Shown: piece after piece, positions 1 through 8,199 of the stretch
Layout of the letters: the number at the start of each line of letters is the position of its first letter
How positions within the stretch are numbered: position 1 is the stretch's first letter
Origin: Auxenochlorella pyrenoidosa
Lineage: Eukaryota; Chlorophyta; Trebouxiophyceae; Chlorellales; Chlorellaceae
Direction of reading: 5' to 3'
NCBI GenBank assembly: GCA_001430745.1
Contig: KQ482032.1
Coordinates: 1,160,910-1,173,092, forward strand
DNA length: 12,183 nucleotides
Program-made: the position numbers and the translations under genes
Notes under the pieces: model-generated
Databases searched by the model: none
Seen by the model: only the letters and a program-made list of their open reading frames with translations
What the model was told of the DNA's origin: nothing

Positions 1-168
1 GGGGCATGGGGCGCTTCCCTGCATCCGCTGTGGCCTGCTGTGCACCCCGCTGACAGCCAGCCCCTGCGTTCTGCACTGTGCTGACATCCCACATGAGAGA
101 GCCACCCCAGCACCGCTCCTGAGCGCCAGCCCTCCCAACCCCACACACACCCACCCCACCAAGCGCAG
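1..168 (+). other. Intron sequence of the aldo/keto reductase gene
   Basis: This stretch ends in a splice acceptor (AAGCGCAG at 161-168) directly before the first recognisable reductase exon. It has a C-rich, pyrimidine-heavy 3' half (about 125-160), as expected for an intron. I found no aldo/keto reductase coding segment in it, so the preceding exon is probably off the left edge. Confidence 0.6.
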
Positions 169-1431
169 GTGCGCTACATCGGCGTCTCCAACGAGACCAG
201 CTACGGCGTGATGCGCTTCATCCAGGTGCGCCATGGCCACAGGCCCGAAGCAGTTGGCATTGCGCGCACCAGGGCCCGCCCGGGCGCGCTGCTCCTGCGC
301 CCGCGCCTGCAACCACCCAGGCTGGCCCCTGGTGCCGTCATGGGCCCCTCGCTCACCCGCCCGCCTGCCTGTCGCCCGTGCCACGCAGGCCGCCGAGCAG
401 CTGGGCCTGCCGCGCATCGTGTCCATCCAGAACAGCTACTCGCTGCTGGTGCGGGGCGCCTTTGAGACCGACCTGGCAGAGGTGTGCGCGCCGCGGCAGT
501 GCAACGTGGGCCTGCTGGCATATTCGCCGCTGGCGGGAGGTGAGCGGCGGCGGGGCAAGGGCGGGGATGGGGATTCTCAGGCGTCGGCAGGCCTAGCCAG
601 CGGGCGCTCCTTTACAACGCTCTGGCCGGATGCAGGGCTGCCTGCCACCCAGCCCGTGCAGCCCGCGGTTGCCACCGTTCGTGTGCAGCACTGCATCAGG
701 CTGATGCACGCCCCTGTGACGGCTGACTTCTCTGGGCTGCGAACCCCTTGATCCCCTCCACCCCGCAGGCGCCCTGACCGGCAAGTACATTGAGGGCGGC
801 AAGGCGGTGGAGAAGGCGCGGATGAACATCTTCCAGGGTGGGCTGCGCCGCGTGTGCAGGCCCGCCTGGGCACCCGTGCCCCGCTCGAGTTCCCTCCTGG
901 ATGCCTCTTATCCCGCCACGTTTTTGCTCTGCCGGCTGCCTTTCCCAACCCCCCTGTGAGCTGACGTCGGTTCCCCCACCCCCATCACACCCTCGTCCCA
1001 GGCTACATGGCGCGGTACCAGAAGAGCCTGGCCAGGGAGGCGGTTGGGGAGTACGTGGCGGTGGCCAAGAAGCACGGCCTGACGCCCACCCAGCTGGCGC
1101 TCGCGTGGTGCCAGAGCCGGTGGTGAGCCGAGGGGCAGCAGGCCCGGCACAGCTGCCCGCAGGGCAACATCGCACGTTGTGCCTCGCTCTGGAAAAGGCG
1201 GTCGTGTGGCTCTTCTTGGGGGCACTGCCCATGCACACGGCTCCGCTCCTGAGGGGTGCCCACACGCGTTCTCCACCTCCCCGCAGGTTTGTCGCCTCCA
1301 CCATCATCGGTGCCACCGGCATGGAGCAGCTGCGCGAGAACATCGAGGCGTTTGATGTGGAGCTGAGCGAGGAGTGCCTGGCCGACATTGACGCCGTGTA
1401 CCGGCGCTACCGCGACCCCGCCTTCAACTGA
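169..1431 (+). CDS. Aldo/keto reductase, Tas-like, C-terminal part (5' end outside window)
   Basis: Exons 169-225, 389-539, 769-837, 1002-1122 and 1287-1431 join with intact phase (0, 1, 1, 2) into 180 residues ending in TGA. All introns are GT..AG. The first exon opens after an acceptor at 167-168, so earlier exons lie off the left edge. The product matches the second half of the TIM-barrel NADP-dependent aldo/keto reductases resembling E. coli Tas and plant plastid oxidoreductases. Visible hallmarks are VRYIGVSNETSYGVM at residues 1-15, IVSIQNSYSLL at 29-39, AYSPLAGGALTGKY at 63-76 and the cofactor-binding IIGATGMEQLRENI at 139-152. The family reduces aldehydes and ketones with NADPH; the substrate cannot be deduced. 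The catalytic Asp/Tyr/Lys region belongs to the missing N-terminal half, so activity and any transit peptide cannot be judged. The family is secure; exon edges are well supported by phase. Confidence 0.9.
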
Positions 1432-2028
1432 GGGCCCGGCTGCAGCGCCGCAGCAGGGCCTCGCCCATTTAATTTGCTCTCCTCCTCCAATCAAGAACGC
1501 TGTCAATCTGAGACACTGCCGTGTCACGTGAGCAGCAGGCGTGGCGAGCTGGCAGCGTGTGTGCACTTCCCCAGCGCGATGGAAGGGTTGCCAACAGGTA
1601 ATGAAGACCGGTCTGGCCTGTGATTTTTGCAGCAGAGATGCTGCACAAATTGTTTATGCTCCAAAGCCGAGCAAGCCAGGAGGTAGGGCGGCACCCCAAA
1701 ATGCTGCTGCAGTGGGACCACTGCCTTGTGCGGAGCAGCTGCAGCCTTAGTCTGCAGTGTCATGAACGTACAGGCATCCTCCTGGTCTGAAGCTTCAATG
1801 GCCTCGCAAATCTCGCTGGGGCGGCAATTGACGGGTGGTCAACCGAAGCGCGCCACGTGGCGGCCCAGCACGCCCCGCTGCTGCATTCTGGGCCAAGACT
1901 CCCGATCGCTGCATTTCCTGCATCTCCTCCCTCATTCTCGTCACTGGCCAGACCCAGTACAGCTCCAGCCGTCGCAACCACCTGAAAGGACTGGCCGCTT
2001 GCGCCCGGCCCAGCTCAGACGCGGACTC
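1432..2028. other. Spacer: 3' UTR of the reductase gene and upstream region of the next gene
   Basis: About 600 bases lie between the reductase stop and the ATG of the CaaX-protein gene on the same strand. I see no conserved coding segment; the short open frames here have no family resemblance. No TGTAA signal follows the reductase stop, so its poly(A) site cannot be placed. Two palindromic G-box cores (CACGTG) occur at 1525-1530 and 1854-1859. Confidence 0.6.
1851..1862. promoter_or_regulatory. 12-base palindrome with G-box core (CGCCACGTGGCG)
   Basis: This perfect palindrome centres on CACGTG, the G-box bound by plant and algal bZIP and bHLH factors. It lies 167 bases upstream of the proposed ATG at 2029, a sensible promoter or 5' UTR position. 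A second palindromic copy, TCACGTGA, is at 1524-1531. The sequence is certain; function is inferred from position and resemblance only. Confidence 0.35.
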
Positions 2029-4396
2029 ATGGCGGAACCTACAGTTCCTGGCGCCGATCTTTCCGTGCCGGCCCCAGCCCAGGCTGGCACGCTGGGGCAC
2101 CGCGGCAGCGAGGACCTTACGACCATGCTGCAGCAGGCCGTCTCCGCGCTGCACGACGACGATCTGCTGCTTTCAGGTGGAGTTCTATCGCGTTGGCCGC
2201 CCCTGCAAGCGGCCCAGCAGCCGGCGCTGCCGCCACCGCCAGCGCCGCCGTTCTGGTCCGCCCTTCTCGTCTGCCTGCCAGCCTAGCCTCTCCCTCTGCT
2301 CTAGTTACTCATGGTGCGCTACCCTCTACCAGCAGGGTCTGGCGGTGGGTCGGAGCTGACGATCGACCACATACACAGCCTGTCAAGTGAGCGCCGCCCG
2401 GTTGGCGGCACTTCCTGCCAGTCGACGCCTGCGAAGGCTGCTCCACTGCAAACTCCCCTTGTCGTGCTGCGTGGTGCGTGTTGTGCCAACATGCGGCGCT
2501 GCACCGCCCCTCCCTGCCACTGCCGCGTCGTGCAGCCGCACCCAAGCCGCACCGCACGCCCAGCTACCCGTCCTTTGAGGGCGAGATGTACGCGCCGCCG
2601 GCGGGGCCCACGCACATCGGGGACATCATCCCCATTGCCCGGCCCACCAGCAGCAGCACCTCCTCGCACAGCCTGGAGGTGCCGCGCCGCGCCAGCAGCC
2701 CCGAGGAGGACGACGACAGCGCAGTGTCGCCGCTGCCGCGCCTGCCCGGGCGCAAGACGCCGCCAGCAAAGCAGACTGGACCCGGGCCAGGCGCCGGCAG
2801 CAGGCCCGCCGGCGGCGCCTCGCCGAGCACAGCCAAAAAGGGCGGCCTCCCCAGGTGCGCTGCCTGCTGGCGGAGGGCACAGCGCGTCGGACGTGAATGT
2901 GTCGAAGCACAGTGCGCACTCAGCTGCCCGGGTCTGCATTGTCTGGCTCCTGCTATGCCCTGCCCCTTCAACTGCCTTCCGCGCCATCCCGCCGCAACTG
3001 CAGGGTTGCGCTGCTGTCCAAGCCGCCACCCAAAAAGGAGGAGCCGCTGTCGCCGCAGCGGCCCATGCGGCCGCAGGCGGGGCGCAGCCCCTCTGGCAGC
3101 GCGCGCTCCTCCACGCAGCCCAGCCCGGCCAAGGCGGCCTCCTCCCCAGGCGCTGCCGGCCTGGCGGGGCGCAGCGCGTCGGCGAGCGCAGCGCAGCGCA
3201 GCGGCGGGTCGATGACCAGCCTGGCGGCAGGCAGCCGTATCCCTCGGCCCGCCGGCATCGGCAGCCCACCGTCTGCTCGGCCCGCAACAGCAGACAGCAA
3301 CGCGGCGGCGGCACAGCGTGTGGCCAGCCCACAGCGCAGCCTCAGCAGCACGGGCTCCCCTCCGAAGCCTGCGCTCGGCCCGCAGCGCAGCTTTGGCAGC
3401 CCCAGCCGCGGCACTGCTGTGGCAAGCCGTGCAAATGGTGCTGGCGCGGCCACCGTCGCTGCACCTCGTGCTAGCAGCCAGGGCGCTTCTGCAGGCGCCA
3501 GCCCAGCTGCACGCAGCTACCCCGCCGGGCTGGCGCCGCGCAGCACAGCAGGCGCTGCGGCTGCAGGCGGCCGCGGCGCCGCAGGCGGCCGCCCAAGCCA
3601 GCGCGCCCTGCCCCTCACTGAGAGCCCCTCCAAGCTGGACACCCGGCGGCAGCTGGAGGACCTGATGCGGGACCTGCAGGACATCAAGAAGGACCTGGGC
3701 CTGGTCACCGTGGAGCCGCAGGCAGCGGGGCCAGTGGGTTCGGCAGCCCCTGCAGCGGGCGCAGCGGCCTCAGCAGCCGGCGCAGCAGGCGCTGCAGCGG
3801 CGCCCGCGGCGGTCCTGCCTGAGAGCCAGCAGGCCCCGGCTGCTGCAGAACAGATCCAGCCTGCGGCGGCAGGCAGCGAAGTCACCGGGGATGATGTAAC
3901 CAGCAGCAGCGCTGGGCCACCAGCGGCAGCAGTGGGCGAGCCTGTCGCTGGTGCCGCAAACTCAGCAGCCAGCACCGCGGTGGCCGCTGAGCAGGCAGAG
4001 GCAGCAGGGCCCGCGCCTGAGGCTGAGCAGCCAGATGCAGCGGAGCAGGAGCGGCAGGCTGGCGCTGCTGCGGCCCCGCAGGCGTCCACCGAGGAGGAGG
4101 CGGATGCGCACGAGGCGGCGCTGGAGGCGGCGATGCAGCGCCTGGCCTCTGCTGCCGCGCACAACGAGGCCACTGTGGAGGCGGCGCGGGCAGAGGCAGA
4201 GGCAGTGAAGCAGGAGTTGGAGGCCCGGGTGCAGGCTGGAGAGCTGGAGGAGAAGGAGGAAGAGGAGCTGCCGGCCAGCACAGCTGCTGCTGCCGTGGAG
4301 CCCGTGCCGGCGGCCAACAAGCCCGCCGCGCTAGAGACGGCGCCGCCCTCGGATCAGCCAAAGGCCGCGCAGTGCTGCGGCTGCACGATCATGTGA
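2029..4396 (+). CDS. Ala/Pro/Ser-rich disordered protein with SxIP motif, coiled coil and C-terminal CaaX box
   Basis: Exons 2029-2176, 2336-2386, 2536-2854 and 3004-4396 join in phase (1, 1, 2) into 636 residues. No enzyme or known domain is recognisable. Residues 1-66 are mildly acidic with a possible helix (TTMLQQAVSALHDDDLLLS). Residues about 68-385 are basic and Ser/Pro-rich, with a dozen or more S/T-P sites and SRIP at 250-253. A charged helix RRQLEDLMRDLQDIKKDLG sits at 387-405. An Ala-rich acidic stretch follows to about 535, then a Glu/Ala coiled coil at about 536-596. The chain ends CCGCTIM: C633-T-I-M is a CaaX box, and Met at X favours farnesylation; C630 and C631 could be palmitoylated. 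There are no other cysteines. I infer a lipid-anchored, phospho-regulated scaffold, possibly a microtubule-associated one. The first exon and start are least certain: the frame is open upstream to 1726, and the ATG at 2029 has +4 G but a poor -3 base. Confidence 0.72.
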
Positions 4397-5146
4397 AGGG
4401 GCCAGGTGCTGACTTCTGTGTTTTTATCTTCTTCCGCACAGGCTATTCTGCGTATTAGGACCCTCTCCTTGAATCTTGCCCATGCTGCCGTCCTTTGCGA
4501 ACCTGATTCCTCCATGCGCCTCCATGTTGCTCAACAAGCAGACTTGCGCTCACTGCCTATATGCCTACCTCAACGCCCAGCACTGCAGCACTGTGCCCAT
4601 ACGGTTATTCTTATGTTATCCACTGCTGTTGCCTGTCGCCTTGCAACCATGGGTCCGCTTCAGCTTTTGCCTGGCGCCTTAAACATGATGCGCTTCGCAT
4701 GCCGTGCCTAGCTGTAAGCTGGTGGAAGGTGCATCAAATGTGAGCAGAGAGTGTGCGAGCAAGAGAAGGGGGCAGCTGGAGCCGGAAGAAGCAAGTGCAG
4801 AGGGCAGGGAGAGCAGACAGGGCGGGTGACAGAAAAGAATGGGACCAGGTATGAGCAAGGCTGCTTTGGCCACGCGCAGCTTCATTGCTACGCAGGCAGG
4901 CAGCCAGTTCAGCTTGATGCGGCGGCATGCTGCTCAGTCCTGCATGCGTGCGCGCTGCCACTCCACAAAGCTGCGCAGGGGCGGCAGGGCAAGGTGCGCA
5001 TGAGCAGGGCGTCTGTAGGCTGTGTGGCTCCTGCGCCGCCGATTTCTTGCCGCAGCATCTGCCGGCATCCCTCAGACAGCACACTCCCATCCCCTTCCGC
5101 CTAGCCTCCACAACCACCGGCCACGCCTCCGGGATGGCAGCCCCCC
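4397..5146. other. Convergent intergenic region: 3' UTRs of the CaaX-protein gene and DCN1
   Basis: This region lies between two stop codons facing each other (4394-4396 plus, 5147-5149 minus). It holds the 3' UTR of the left gene, including TGTAA at 4713-4717. A reverse-complement TGTAA for DCN1 is not visible here, so the DCN1 poly(A) site is undetermined. Small open frames show no protein resemblance. I see no RNA gene or repeat. Confidence 0.65.
4713..4717 (+). terminator. TGTAA polyadenylation signal of the CaaX-protein gene
   Basis: TGTAA, the characteristic green-algal polyadenylation signal, lies about 317 bases past the stop codon at 4396. Cleavage would be expected roughly 10-20 bases downstream, near 4730. 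It is the only TGTAA on this strand in the convergent spacer, which also fixes the likely transcription direction of the upstream gene. Confidence 0.6.
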
Positions 5147-7211
5147 TCACTTGTCCAGCAGCACCGGCCAGGCGGGGTTGTCCTCCACGTTGGACAGGTC
5201 GGGCCGCACCTCGCGGCTGAAGCGCAGGAAGTTGTTCCACTGGTCCGCGTTGACTGAGGGGGTGAGGGTGGGTGGGGGTGGGTGGGGGTGGGGGGGGGTG
5301 GGGGCACATGTGCAAACTCAGCAGAAGGAAAGGCTCATCTCTCTGCCTCCCTCGATTCCAGCAGAAGGGGGGCCTCCTGGCAATCGGTGCCCTCTCTGGG
5401 AGCAGACTCCTGGCAGTTGGTGCCCTCCTTGCCAGCAGGCTGCCTCCCAGGACTGGCCGCCCTGCCCGCAGGCCGCCCCCCACCCTCACTCTTCTTGTAG
5501 TCCTTCTGCTCGGTGAGGAACTCGCAGAAGGGCTCCACAAAGGGCGCCCCCGGCAGCACCAGCGCCAGCATCTGCGCCGCGGTGTCTGTGTCGATGATCT
5601 TCTGGCCGGGCTCCTGCAGCGGTGCGGCGACACAGGGGGGCACGGGTGCAGCAGGGGAGGGGCTGGGTGGACCGGCGGTGCGTGGCGCATGCTGGCGGCT
5701 GGCAAAGCAGAGGGAGGAGGCATCGGCTGCCCCAAGGCGGGCACCCGCAACCCAGGCCCCCTCAGTTCCTCTGCAAGTCTCTGCACCCATGCTTGTGCAC
5801 CTGCCCACCAGGCCAACCCATGCGCCAGCCAGGCCTGGTGTCAATGACAGCTCGTCAGCCCGCCGCCTCACCGTGAGGCAGAAGCGGAAGGCAAAGCGGT
5901 GGAACTGCTCCAGCGTATGCGCATGCCGCACCTGTGGGGAGCGCCGGGCAAGTGACGGTGCGCACGAGGGGTCAGCCAGCAGGGCAGCGAGCGCGGCCCG
6001 AGAGGGGATGCTTGGGCGTGGCTGTCCAAGCAGCGGCACGGCTGGCTGTGCCGCGGCAAAACGATGAGGAGCGACAGGCAGGGACAGGCAGGGCGGGTGA
6101 GAGGGTCCGCTGCCCTGCCGGGCGACGCACCTCTGTGGCCAGGGTGGGCAGCGCCTTGCGCAGCTGCGCCACCGAGGTGGCCCCCAGCTCACTCAGGCCC
6201 GCCCTGAACTCTGCTCTGCTGAAGTAGCCCATCTTTTGGGCGCCCATCTGCAGGGCGGCGGTAGGTTTGCATGGCGAGCCGGCGGTGTGGTCAGCGTGGC
6301 CGTCGCCCAGCCAATGACCGCACAAGGGTACGAGGGGTGCCGTGCACAGGTGGCAGGATGATTCGGCCTTGAGCATGCTTGATAAGAATGCTTGATTCCC
6401 AGCAGAGCGGCCGGCTGTTGCACCCTGGCGACGCTCCAGCTGTGGTGGCAGCCAGGCACCGCGTGCCGCCGGCACAGGCGTCGGGCCGCACCTTCCATGC
6501 CAGCAGCAGCACCAGGCGGTCTGTGGGGTCCACTTTCAGGTCCTTGCACAGCTTCTCCACGCCTGCACCGGGGGTGGCGGGGATCCGTTTGTCATGCGTG
6601 GGGTTGCACCCAGCACCCGCTTGGGTGGGCACTTCCTGGCTGGTGCCAGCAGCACAACCCGCAACAGGAGGGTTTAGCTTCTGCAACGGGGGCGGCATGC
6701 AGGATGGCAAGGAGCCTGGCATGGCCGATGCGGATGCTTGGGCAGCAGTTTTAGGCAGGGAAAGGCTCACGGTGCAAGGAAGCAACGCAAAGGGTAGAGG
6801 CGGCAAATGCAACAGCGGGTGCCTGGCGGCAGGTGAGCATGGCAGAGGCACATGGGCGCCCTCCTGCTCCATTCATGCTGCTCTGTGCAACGAAGCGCCA
6901 GAAGTAAATGGAAATCACCGCTGGTGCCTTGTCGGGGAGCATGCGATGTAGCCTACCTGCGCCCATTCCCCCCGGCTGCAAGCACGCACCTTCTGGCCCA
7001 ATCACGTCCTCGCTGTCCTCCTTGTCGCGATAGGCATCAAACAAGGCATCCAGCTTAGACATGTCCTTGCTGCCGGCCTGAGAAGGCGCGGAAAGCGGAG
7101 GGATGGAGATGGTGGGGTGTCCAGGAGCAGGGCAGGTAGCAGCGGCGGTGACGGGCGGCGGCGCACACTTACCCGCGGGCTGGTCACGCCTGCAGGTCGA
7201 CGTCGCTTCAT
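5147..7211 (-). CDS. DCN1: DCN1-like protein (DCUN1D4/5 type), cullin NEDD8-ligase cofactor
   Basis: Seven exons, listed in transcript order: 7211-7173, 7077-6990, 6562-6492, 6247-6131, 5931-5872, 5613-5490 and 5253-5147. Junction phases are 0, 1, 0, 0, 0, 1; all introns are GT..AG and the product is 201 residues. DCN1 proteins bind cullins and the NEDD8 E2 to promote cullin neddylation, which activates cullin-RING ubiquitin ligases. The N-terminus MKRRRPAG is basic, like the nuclear-targeted DCUN1D4/5 subgroup. The PONY domain starts near SKLDALFDAY (residues 19-28) and continues through DVIGPEGVEKLC, LLLAWK, MGYFSRAEF, FHRFAFRFCLT, DTDTAAQMLALVLPG and DQWNNFLRFSREV to PAWPVLLDK. The cullin-contacting Asp/Ala/Asp patch is present as D170, A194 and D200, with the same 24- and 6-residue spacings I recall for human DCUN1D1. 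Oddly, the protein stops one residue after D200 and lacks the usual FVEW tail. The ATG at 7209-7211 begins a 13-codon first exon with a consensus GTAAGT donor. Confidence 0.93.
5254..5489 (-). other. Last intron of DCN1 with G/C tract, 33-base direct repeat and an open frame
   Basis: This 236-base intron separates the exon ending KK from the exon coding INADQW. Next to its acceptor is a C-rich tract, seen as the G-rich run at about 5257-5305 on the plus strand, which would serve as a polypyrimidine tract. Two imperfect copies of a 21-base element (5374-5394 and 5407-5427, 19 of 21 bases identical) repeat at a 33-base spacing. Reading straight through from the upstream exon stays open for 51 codons, to a stop at 5337-5335. 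Confidence 0.6.
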
Positions 7212-7360
7212 GCCTTTGCTACCCAGCAGCGGCACCGCCTCCTGCCCAGCCGCTGGTCCAGCCCAAGCTCGGAACGCCGCTCCTTTGACTCTTAGCTGCT
7301 GCCGGCGCGGTGCGATCGGAGTTCAGACTACAGTGCAGCTGACAGTGATCTCGTGAACGA

Positions 7361-7370
7361 CCAATATTGG
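7361..7370. promoter_or_regulatory. CCAATATTGG palindrome (CArG-box form, two opposed CCAAT motifs)
   Basis: This perfect 10-base palindrome fits CC(A/T)6GG, the CArG box of MADS/SRF-type factors. It also reads as CCAAT on both strands. It lies about 150 bases upstream of the DCN1 ATG on the minus strand, inside a divergent promoter region, so either gene could use it. The match is plain in the sequence; binding is inferred. Confidence 0.35.
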
Positions 7371-7663
7371 CTTGGAGAGTGTGATCGCTTCGCTCTCGCA
7401 ATTCGTCCTCCCAGGAGGTGCTGTGGGGCTAGGGAGTCCTTGAAGAAGCTGTGCAGGACAACAGAACATGGGATAGAATGTGCATGATCGCAGCATTCAC
7501 GCCCTGACCAGGTATGCAGCTAACGCCGCCGTCCCGCCAGCGCTCAGCATGGGCGCAAGCAGCATTTCTCACAATGGATGCTTGCACTTGTAACCAAGAG
7601 CAGACGGAATTGATCACGCGTCAACTCAATATGTGGGGGTGCAGAGAGTATCATTGCACGGTT

Positions 7664-7734
7664 AGCAGCTGCAAGCAGCAGCAAGCAGCAAAGCAGCGGG
7701 GACAGCAGCCGCGGCAGCCGCAGCCGCAGCCGGA
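7664..7734 (+). repeat. CAG/CCG-rich trinucleotide low-complexity tract
   Basis: Imperfect runs of GCAGCAA and CAGCAG units pass into alternating GCAGCC/GCCGCA units. There is no conserved unit length or flanking target duplication. It is probably simple-sequence DNA in the divergent promoter region or a 5' UTR. Confidence 0.6.
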
Positions 7735-7774
7735 GAGGAGAGTGGCGTTACCATGGACACTTCACAGCATTTGA

Positions 7775-8158
7775 AGCCATCTTGCTCCCCATCTTAAACA
7801 CAGCATATTTACAGTGCTTCTCGCGGACCCGTTTAGCAGGGCCTTCATGGGCGGCCTGGTGGCTAGCTTAGCGCCAGCCTTGCTGCCAACTGTCACTGAT
7901 GGCTTGGTGCCGGCCCCCTCCAATACTGAGCAACCCCCTACCTATACTTTTGAACAGCAGAGTCATATCGTCTGTGAGTGTCCATCATTCTCCAGGTGGC
8001 TTGCTAATCCTGCTGGCTGGCGGCCTGGCCTCTCTCCACAGCAAAGCAGGCTCAGCAGAGGTGTGGTGAGAGTCACGCAGCAGGGCCACGCAGCGAGCAT
8101 CCAGGACTTCCTGTCATGCTTTCCGACTGTTATTGATTCTTCTTACGACTTTTCGTAG
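7775..8158 (+). other. Unassigned open frame, possibly a decayed retroelement fragment
   Basis: The frame is open from 7775 to a TAG at 8156-8158. Internal ATG codons exist, for example at 7847, but none has other support. It encodes HIVCECPSFSRWL near residue 68 of the frame, then a Gln/Ser-rich stretch, ending DFLSCFPTVIDSSYDFS. The H..C.CP pattern loosely resembles the zinc-binding tail that follows reverse transcriptase in some LINE elements, but no catalytic reverse transcriptase motif is present. It could equally be a chance frame or part of the 5' leader of the next gene. Confidence 0.2.
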
Positions 8159-8199
8159 CTTCTCGCTCCTGCGCCTGCTTGTCTCGCAGCACGGCTACC

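Larger units (their letters stand above)
7212..8199. other. Divergent intergenic region between DCN1 and membrane-protein gene A
   Basis: Nearly 1 kb separates two divergent start codons. It should hold both promoters and 5' UTRs. Visible contents are a CCAATATTGG palindrome at 7361-7370, a CAG/CCG-rich low-complexity stretch at about 7664-7734, and an unassigned open frame at 7775-8158. By eye it is less GC-rich than the neighbouring exons. I see no TATA box in a convincing position and no RNA gene. Confidence 0.6.

Noticed and set aside
2177..2335. Coding use of the stretch after CTTTCAG at 2170-2176 as an exon
   Set aside because: Translation gives an Arg/Cys-rich sequence unlike the rest of the protein; treating it as a GT..AG intron keeps phase and yields a smooth Gly/Ser linker.
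2319..3332. 337-codon minus-strand frame and 387-codon plus-strand frame in another phase
   Set aside because: Both pass through introns and exons of the CaaX-protein gene without respecting its splice sites and end in Arg/Cys-rich nonsense-like sequence. The plus frame is real only for the short exon 2336-2386.
3517..4320. 267-codon minus-strand frame rich in Ala, Ser and Cys
   Set aside because: It mirrors the Ala-rich exon of the CaaX-protein gene; no start context, splice structure or motif supports it.
5374..5427. 33-base spaced direct repeats as a possible CRISPR-like array
   Set aside because: There are only two imperfect copies, inside a spliced intron of a eukaryotic gene.
4734..5816. 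360-codon minus-strand frame
   Set aside because: It overlaps two DCN1 exons in the wrong phase; the correct phase gives clear DCN1 sequence.
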